NCBI GenBank assembly: GCA_934776915.1
Contig: CAKVNA010000015.1
Span: 1-11,265, forward strand
DNA: 11,265 nt
Reading direction: 5' to 3'
Origin: an uncultured Clostridia bacterium
GTDB lineage: Bacteria; Bacillota; Clostridia; Christensenellales; UBA1242
In this document: positions 1 through 9,200 of the stretch, piece after piece
Numbering within the stretch: the stretch's first letter is position 1
Layout: the number at the start of each line of letters is the position of its first letter
Made by a program: the position numbers and the translations under genes
Notes under the pieces: generated by a model
The model's input: only the letters and a program-made list of their open reading frames with translations
Databases searched by the model: none
Told to the model about the DNA's origin: nothing

Positions 1-2
1 TT

Positions 3-242
3 GTGATTTCTAGCACATATTCAACAACTTCTGCAACAGGAACAAGATTTAGCAGAATTTCAAACATCAGGTCAAATCTTTCTGTCACAAGCAGCAGGAC
101 TTCTTCTCAAGGCTCACAAACAAGTGTTATCACTTCAACAGACATTTGGGAAGCAATCGCTCCAAGAAATATCTCCACTGGCGGAAATTACGCTTCTGCA
201 AGCAATCTAAGACTTTCCAATCTTCCAAAGAATGTTTATTAT
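3..242 (+). other. Left-edge segment: tail of a preceding GLUG repeat plus Ser/Thr/Arg-rich stretch
   Basis: Residues 1-80 begin with ISSTYSTTSAT, which resembles the second half of a GLUG repeat (I-x-N-x-Y-S-T-G-x-V). It is followed by a Ser/Thr/Arg-rich stretch of about 40 residues and then TDIWEAIAPRN before the first complete core motif at 243. The resemblance suggests the window starts inside an array, so the gene extends upstream. No signal peptide or membrane segment is present. Function of the Ser/Thr-rich stretch is unknown; it could be a surface loop. Confidence 0.45.
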
Positions 243-3200
243 GCAGGTGGCATTGCAGGTGTTGTTTCTCTTAGCCAAAGAAGTAGCGACAGAAACAGCA
301 TACTTATGGATAAAATAAATGTTGACAATGTTCATGTTGGCTCATTCGTTCAAAACAGCAAACTTTCTGGTGCAAATGTTGACAAAAACGGCAATTATGA
401 CGGAAATGTAAATATCCTTTCAAACTATGTTGGCGGACTTTTCGGCTTTGTTGGTGAAGAAACATATGTTGAAAATTCAAGTTTCATTGTTGGCAACAAT
501 TCTACATTAACATCTTCGCAAGTTGTTGGTGGATTGACTGCTTTCAACCTTGGCAAAATTAGCAAGAGTTATGTCGGATTTGACAAAGAAACAACAGAAA
601 AACTTAACAATCATCTTATTGCAGCAGCAACTTTGGCAAGCACCACCACAGACTCATTCAATGGCACATTGTTTGGCGGCACACCAGAATTTGTTGGCGG
701 ACTTGTTGGAATTAACTCCTCAACTACAGTCTATAGGTCAGGCTCAATTCTTGACTCATACAACAGAGTTGATGTCAGAAATAATTATGCAACATCTCTT
801 GGCGGCATAGTGGGTGCAAGTTCTTCGGGAACTATCTCAAATGTTTACACAACCGCAAGCCTAAGAGCAAATGATGACGCTTCAAAAACTCATATCGGTG
901 CAATTATCGGCGAAGTGGTGGACAGCGAAACTGGATATATCACTATCGTTGACAAAGTTGGACAAGACGAAGCAAAACTTCACCTTGCAAACATTGTGGC
1001 TCTTAACATTTATAACTCAGACGACTTCTCTCGCCTTGTGGAATTTGATAGCAACGGCGGAAAGATAGGCGCACTTTATGGTTTCTATAACAATCAAAAA
1101 ACAGAAGACAAAGAGGGAATTGTTGACATAACAAACGGCGACAACGGAATTTATGTTAATCAATATGCTTTGAAAAACATCGGCTGCGATTATGTCAGAA
1201 ATATTGCTATCAGATTTGGCGATGAATTCCAAACTAGCAACTTCTCTTTAGCAGATTATAAAACAGCAGGGAATTCTGACGCAACAATCTTTGAATATTG
1301 GGGCACTGGAGAAGGCGGAAAGAGCGATACTTATCTTAGCAAGAGCTTGAGTGGCAAAATAGGTCCAGACCAATTCCTAAAACTATTCTCCACAACTCTC
1401 AACGCAAACAAAGAGGCAAGAGATAAATACTTCTCAACAGACAAGTGGAGTAGAGATATTTGGAGATATGACGCTCCAAACAACAATGATGACGAATATG
1501 ATGTGTTGCCAGTTCTTGAATATGGATTTAATGCAGCAACAGAAAAAATTTACACCGCAGAAGAATTCTTTAACAAACTCGGTGCGAAAAATACTGCTGG
1601 CAAAACATATATGATTATGCGTGACATTGACTTCAGCACATACAACAATGGAATCTTCACTCCTATCGCAGAAACATTTGAAGGCAGTTTGTATGGAGCA
1701 AACATCACTTACACAGAAACAGTTGGAAACGAAGTTAAGGTTTATAGAAGAAAACCAATTCTATTCAATATCAACATGACAGCCAGCAATGTAAGTGAAA
1801 AATATGCAATGTTCATTTCAACAAGAAATGCAACATTCTCAAACTTCAATGTAGTTGTTGGAAATTATAAAGTTACATATGACTACACTGACGAAAGAAA
1901 AGGCGGTCAATCTTTTGGTGCTGTGCTTGTTGCAAGTGCGGAAAATTCTACACAAATCAACAATGTATTTGTCTATGGTGCTTTGACCGAAGCATATGGG
2001 GCAATTTCATATGGCGCTGAAGGATACACAGGCGAAGATATAGACAGCATTGTCGTTTCTCAAGGTGCATTCTACAGAGGCAACAACATTGAAAGCTTTA
2101 GCAATCCATATCTTGTTGTCGGCAGCGGCAATGGCACTGTGTATGTCCTTGATAGCAGAACAAAACAATTCGTCAATGCAGAAAACAGAGAAATTGAAGT
2201 TATCAAATCCGAAACCAATTCAATCGAAACAAACGCAACAACATTCGGCACGCTTGTTGGAACATCGGCAAACACTGTTGTTAACATTAACTTCTCAAGT
2301 GCAAACCTTGGATTATTGATAAATTACGAAAATTGCAACGGCTCAACAGCTAGAACTGTTGGCGGCATTGCGGGTTCTATCAAAGGTGAATTGCGAAACA
2401 TTAAATCCAAAGTTAATATAAATGTTTTGGCAAAGGAAAATGAAGTAATAAGTTCTCTTAGTGTTGGCGGCGTGGCTGGCTCAATGCTTGGCAGAATGGA
2501 AAATATCTTTGCAAATGACAGGACAATCAATGTAGGCAAGAATACCCCATTCAAAACATCTACTGATGTTAAGACAAGTGCAATTTATGTTGGCGGAATT
2601 GTTGGCTCGGCAGATTCATATCTTGCAAGCCAAGGCGAAGAAAGTTCCCGTGTTGGCAGTGCAAGTCAAATTTATGCAAATGACATGGCAATAAATGTTT
2701 ATGCAAAGGGCAACACCTATGTGGCTGGCGCTATTGCAATAAGCACATTCAACATTTCAAATGCAGAAGTAAAACAAAGTAAAGACCATAACGGCAATGC
2801 AAGAAGAAGCATCGCTCTTAACTGCTTGTCAGATATGGGAACAGATGATTTGTATGTCATTGGCGGAGTTGTGGCAACAAGTTCTGCTCAAGATATAAGA
2901 AATGTGTATAGCAACACTCCACTTCAACTTATAGGTTCCAAATTTAACACTGCCATTGTCGGCGGCATTGCTGGATACTTAACTGGCAAGAGTTCCTACA
3001 CATTTGATAGCGTTGTTGCAGACGCAGACAGCATTAAAGTCCTTAATGGTGGAAAGAATGTCCCAAGAGGAGCACAAATTTTCGTTGGCGGAATTGTCGG
3101 CAAAACTGAAAAGGATACAGACACAATTTCTATCAACAGAGCAATCTCCACAACAGACATCATATGCGACCAATATTCAACTATGAGCGTTGGCGGATTT

Positions 3201-6200
3201 GTTGCAAAAGTTGCAAAACTTAAAGTTTCAACTTCCATTGTCCTTGGCGATATAACTCTAAACAGAGTTTTGGGCTCAACAAATAACTTTGAAGAAATTA
3301 CAAATGACGCATCAAAAGTTGCATCAATGTTCCTTCCAGAAGGACCAACATTCATCGGCGGACTTGTTGGCGATTGCAAAGTGCTTGACAATGCTTCCGA
3401 CACAAAGAATGTTCTTGTTGCTTCGACAATAAGAGATTATGCAATGGGGCAAAAATTGAACCTTTATATCGGTGCAGTTTGTGGCAGACAGCGTGACGAT
3501 GACAAGGCAAAAGTTTCCACAAATCTCATTGTAACTTGTGAAAATATTGCTCTCGTTTCAAATGAACTTTCAAATGTCAAAAATGTTTCTCAAGCAGACT
3601 TAATCCCTGATTCAATGGGAAATGGAATGTTCAGAACCATTTATGATGGTCTTGAAACAAGGGTTGACGCAAACAGCAAAATTTATAGCAAGTTCTATGC
3701 CAAATATATGGACCAATCAACAGGCACATTGATTGAAGGCTGCAAACTTAAACCTATTGACTTTGCAGAAAATTCGAAAGAACCGCTTGAAAGCAACAAA
3801 TATTATTACTTGAAAGATAATATAACACTCGACCACCAAGTTGCACTTAAGCAATATGATGCGGGTGGCACCACAATGTTGGCAGTTGGCTGGGTGTTCA
3901 ATGGTCAAGGCTTTGAGATTATTGCAAAAGACGGAAACGGAAACAGAATTCCAGTGTTTGACACAATCACCAGAAATTCTGCAGTGTCAGCACTTATGCT
4001 CAACATCAGTGGTGATGTTGAGGGAATAAACAGCATGTTTGCTCCACTTGCAATAGCCAATGAAGGCTTTGTATATGCAAGTTCAGTTGTTGGCAAAATT
4101 AACACCCCTCTTGATGTTTCATCGTTTGTTTATTCAAACTCTGGCGTTATCAACAAGTGCTTCAGCATGACAGATATAAGCATTCCGAAGGGTAGCACAT
4201 CTGGTGCAGGCGGTCTTGTTTCCGCAAATGGAACAAAATCTGCTGACGGATATAAGATTGGAAATATTTACGACAGTTATTACACTGGCTCCATTGAGAT
4301 TTTTGAGACAAACAACACAACCCCAGTTGGCACTCTTGCAAAAATAAGTGCATATGGCGTTATCTCAAACTCCTACACAATGGCAGACTTCTCAGTTGCA
4401 GAGGGCACAGATAGATACAATGTCACTTATCCAGTTGCTCGTGTTTCATCGCTTGACGGAGATGAAAACTGGAAAGCAACGGCAAACTTCTATAGAGTGT
4501 ATTATGATTACATTCCATATGTTGCCGGCAATGAAGGACAAAATATTTCTGCAATCAGCGACAGAAATATAAACAGCAACTTCATTTCAAACACAGGCTT
4601 CTATTTGTGGACAGTGTCATTCACTGGCGAAACAAATTCTGAAACTCAAACTGCAAATACAAGCAATGCAACCATTGCAGAAATGTTCCAAACTCACTGG
4701 ATTGTTCCAGAAAGAGATAGTTCTACTGGTGCTTTGAAAGGTGAACTTGTTGACTTCTTTAGTTATGCTGACGGCGCAGTTAGCACAGAAGGTGCAATAG
4801 GAATTGACTTAACTTGGTTCAACTATGGATATATTACCAAAAACTACATCAATGTTTTCAGTGGAACAACAAGAGATAGAAATTCTCTTAATGATACATT
4901 CTCTGCACTTGTCAGAAAATATTTCAATAGCATCTACACTGGAAACGGCTTGGCAGATAAGGACGGAAATTCTTACGCCCCTGATGTTGTAAATTCCTTA
5001 GGCAAAGGCACTGGTCCTGTCAATGGCGGCTCGGTGCAAGGCTTTGAAAACATGCCATATTCAGTTAAGCATGCTGGCTTGTTTGACATCTTTGTATCTT
5101 CAAACAACCTTGGCACAACTCCAAGATACAGATACTACAGATTTACAAAAACTCAAGTTAACTTTGCAAAATATTCAAAAGTAACTTATTGGTCTGAAAG
5201 TTGGGATACCCAAAAAATGGAATTCTATGGCAACTTGGACGGCGCTCTTGACGGCGAAGGCACAACTCAAGTTGTTAATATGTATTCAACAAACGGTCTT
5301 GTTCGTGCTATTGTTTCTCATCCAAATGAAACAATAATGGTCAAGAAAACTGGCGATGACTCAGTTAAAGAGGAATATCATGTTGCAACTGTAATTCAAA
5401 ATATCACATTTGCAAACAGTTATTCAAAAACTGGTCTTATTGCAGGCGTTGTTGATGACAAATATGCAATAGTCAGAAATGTTGGCATTGCAAGCAACAA
5501 CTATGTCTTCAACGGCAACTTGGCAAACTTGTTCAAGTCAAAGGTCGTTCAGATTAAGGGTGCAAACTTTGTGCATGTTGAGGAAAAAGAAGAAGATAAG
5601 GTTATTCGTCAATATTACAAACTTAACGAAGCAACCATTGCAGCACTCAAAGACAAGAACTCAATCGGCAGAGATTTTGGCTCGCTTACAATAGACAAAA
5701 ATACTTTTGAAGACAAAGTCGGCAAATTGAAAGATGATCAAAATGCTGAAAATAATAGGAATAAATCCATTTGGATTGTTGATACACAATTCTTCGCAGC
5801 ATTCTTTGTTGCAGAAGTTACGCCAAAAGATGTCGGAGCAAATTTCACATTAGAAGAAAGTAAAGCTGGAAAATGGACAATAGTCCAAGGCATCGACTTA
5901 AACGACCTTCCAAAAGACAGCTTGCTTGCTTACGAAGGCGTTTCAAGAGTTGGCGGCGAGGCACTTCCAAGTGTTATCACAAACAGAGCAACAAATATTG
6001 TCGTTAAGTCTAAGTTTATAGTTGGCGAAACAAACTACGGCTTTAATGTTGGTAGCAATTCTCCAAGCCATATATATTCTGGCACCCCAGCATTTGCAGG
6101 TGGATATGTTGGAATATTGCACAATGGAACTTTGGAAAATATCTTCTCAACAGATGGCAGCAACTTGTCCGTTGGAGCATATGACGAAACATCAGATTCA

Positions 6201-9200
6201 ACCAGTTACTCTGGCGGCATTGTCGGCATGATGACAGGCGGAACAATCGGGTTTAAAGAAAATAATAACGGTGATAGCGAAGGCAAAGGACTTTTGAGAA
6301 ATGTTACTGTCGGTGGCGGAATTAGCATGGAGCAAGTTGTCCAACCAAGGTCATATTCTGGCGGCGTTGTTGGTTACTTGTCCAGCGAAATTTCAAACAT
6401 AAAGATTCCAAAAGACAGCAATGTTAGTGTCTATGGCATTTATGGCGCGGGCGGCATTGTTGGCGCTTTGCACGGCGGCAAGGTTTCAGGTTGTGTTGTA
6501 GAGTCCGACTATGTTGTTGGCATTGCTTCAAGAAACTTCGTTTCGACAAGTGATAATGGAACCTATGAACAATTCCTTCCAGCGTTCAAAGACTCAAGAA
6601 TGACCCAATATGGCGAGATGACAAGTTTGAAAGAAGGTTCTCCTGCAAAACCAGCCATGAACCTTATCTCAATGAGTGATGTGCTTGCAAGCACAGTCAA
6701 CATGGGCGGAATTGTTGGTCTTGCAAGAGCAAGCAACAGAGAAACTATAATTGAAAACTGCGTGTTTGGACAAGTTTCAAACGACTCAGCAGTTGGAGGT
6801 TCCGGAAGACTTTCCTATGAAATTAAATACCTCTCTGGCTACTACACAATTATGGTCGGCGGCATTGTCGGCAATATGGTTCAAGAAAGCAGCAAAAGCA
6901 TCACCGGAAGTGTCACCGTCACAGGCTGCACTTTCGCTGGCAGCATTGATATGAAGAGTTCGCAAACACTTCTCGCAGGCGGCATCGCAGGCTCAATGAA
7001 CGGCGGAACAATCAAAAATTGCCACTCTCTTGAACATTCAACCGTTTACACCGACATCATTTGGGACCTCCTCAATCCATGGATTGTCCCAGAAGAAACC
7101 GCCCTTGACATTAAGAACAATGACAGTTCAAGAAAAGGCGAGTGGGACGACCTTGTAGAATATTACGAAACAGCATTTAACAGTATTACTTCTGAAAATG
7201 TTACATTCAATAAAGTCTATCAGTCAATTAAAGGACTTATAGACCAAACTGAAAATGCACTTAATGATAATTTGGTCAAAGCCATCAAGGCGAAATTAAC
7301 CTTTGTTATTGACGGATATTCAGTTTCTGGTGGTGTCGTTGGAAGAATTGTCGGCGGCGACATCGGGAATTCGGTGGAAAATGGCGTTTCAAATGGTGCA
7401 GATGTGTCTGCAGCGACAAGAGCGGGTGGTATTGTTGGTGAAGCAGTAAGCAGTGAAGAAATCATTACCATAATAAATGCAAAAAACACAGGCGCAGTGA
7501 AAGCAAATGGCAAATTGAAAATTTATTCAAGTCTTTCTGCGGGAACTGAAATTAATATGAAAGTAGATGCTGATATTTCGGGTGGAGTAACAACATCAAC
7601 TGACGACGCAAAGAAAGAGAATCCAGGATATGTTGGCTCTAGTAGTAAGTCACAGAGTAAAGAGTCTTTTGAATGGCTAAGAAAAGCAATTATGTATATC
7701 CTATCCCTTAAAGACGGGTCTGGCTGCGTGAATACACAATCATTCTCGCTTAGTGGCTTGCTTGGCGCTGATAATAATACGGCTAATATACTTCTCAAGT
7801 TGGGCTTAAGTGCGGCGGCTGTTCTTGAAGATGGTGCAGCAGGCGGCATTGTTGGGGCGGCTGAAAGTTCTGGCTCAAATCAACAGACAGCTTATATTAC
7901 AATTCAAAATTGTGTAAGTATTGTTAATATGACAGGCTCAGCCAATGAAGCATTCAAAATGAATGCAATCGGCGGAATGCTTACACAATTTGCAGGCGGC
8001 ATTGCTGGTCTTGCAGTTTCAAAGACAAACGAAAGCAATATCGTCATCAAAGACTGCAAGAGCAATTCACTTTTGCGTGGATATATGGTAAGATCCTTCG
8101 CAGGCGGCATTGTTGGCTATATGCAAAAAGCAATAGTTCAAGATTGCAAAAATGTTTCAGAAGGATTAGGCGATCTGTTTAAAAAGACAAATGAAGACGG
8201 GACAAAGAAGAACATCCTAGAAGACGGGATCAATGCTATTAAAGAAATTTTCGCTCCAGAATTCTATTTGAGTTTCCCAAATACTGCGGGCGGAATTGTA
8301 GGTTACATGAATGACGGCTCTATCAGAAACTGCTCAACAGGTGAAGACTTCTGGGGATCATTCTGGAATGGTTACAGTGTTGTTATGGCTCTTAAGGTCG
8401 CGGGCGGTATTGTTGGCGTTATGGATGGCGGCAATTTGCGTGCAGACTGGAAAGACGGCAAAATCGGTATGATTTCAAACAGTGGCACAGTTTGGGCATT
8501 AAGTGGCATTGCAGGCGGCATTGTTGGCGTGCTTAATAATGGTCAAATTCACAGCCTTGGCAGTTCACTTGACACAAAAGCAATCATGAACATTCTTATT
8601 GACCTTATTCAAGGGAAGCAGCCAAACCTTTCGGAAGGCAATGGACTTATTGCAACATCTCCAAGCAGCGTTGTCATTGGTGCAATAAGCGGTGGCTGTA
8701 TTGGTTATCTTGGTGGGGTAGGCTCATCTGGAACTGACATTCCAAAACTCAGCGGAATGATAAACTTGGGCTATGTTCTTCCAACTATTGCAGCATTTTT
8801 CTATGTTCCAAAAGTCAATGGAGCACTTGAAAAACTAAGCGGCTCATCTGTTACAGACTTTAAGATTGACCTTACTAACTTTACGGGTTCAGTTAATGAC
8901 TTTATAAAATCAAATCTTACAGATCCAGTTAATTCTGCTCTTGACATGAGTCCAAAGAAAGCCTCACACAGAGCAACACTTGATATTACGATTGATGGCG
9001 AAGCATCCAGTTTGATAGACCTTCAACTTGGCGGCTCTTTGTCACTAGGCTTCATAAGTTCAGCGGTGTTCAAACCTGCTTTAAGTTTTCTTAATAAGTT
9101 CGGGTTTGACGGCAATATCCCTGTGGCAACTTATCTTAGTGGTGTTGTTGTCAACAGATATTCATATAGCATAAAGACAATTTATGACATGAATAATAAA

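Noticed and set aside
3..5. GTG at the first codon as the true start of the gene
   Set aside because: No upstream sequence is available to show a ribosome binding site. The following residues are not a signal peptide and resemble the tail of a GLUG repeat, so the frame most likely continues upstream.
2996..3403. Reverse-strand open frame of 135 residues
   Set aside because: It lies wholly inside the long plus-strand frame. Its Pro/Ser-rich product mirrors the Gly/Thr/Val codons of the repeats, and it resembles no known protein. It is an antisense shadow.
7220..7849. Two successive reverse-strand open frames (97 and 108 residues)
   Set aside because: Both overlap the continuous plus-strand frame and have the same 'PTIPPA' type composition produced by complementing GG-x-x-G codons. 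Not genes.
8757..8825. Hydrophobic segment considered as a transmembrane helix
   Set aside because: The run contains Pro, Asn and Gly and is flanked by solenoid-like sequence on both sides. A lone membrane pass in the middle of a giant surface protein is unlikely, and buried strands explain it better.
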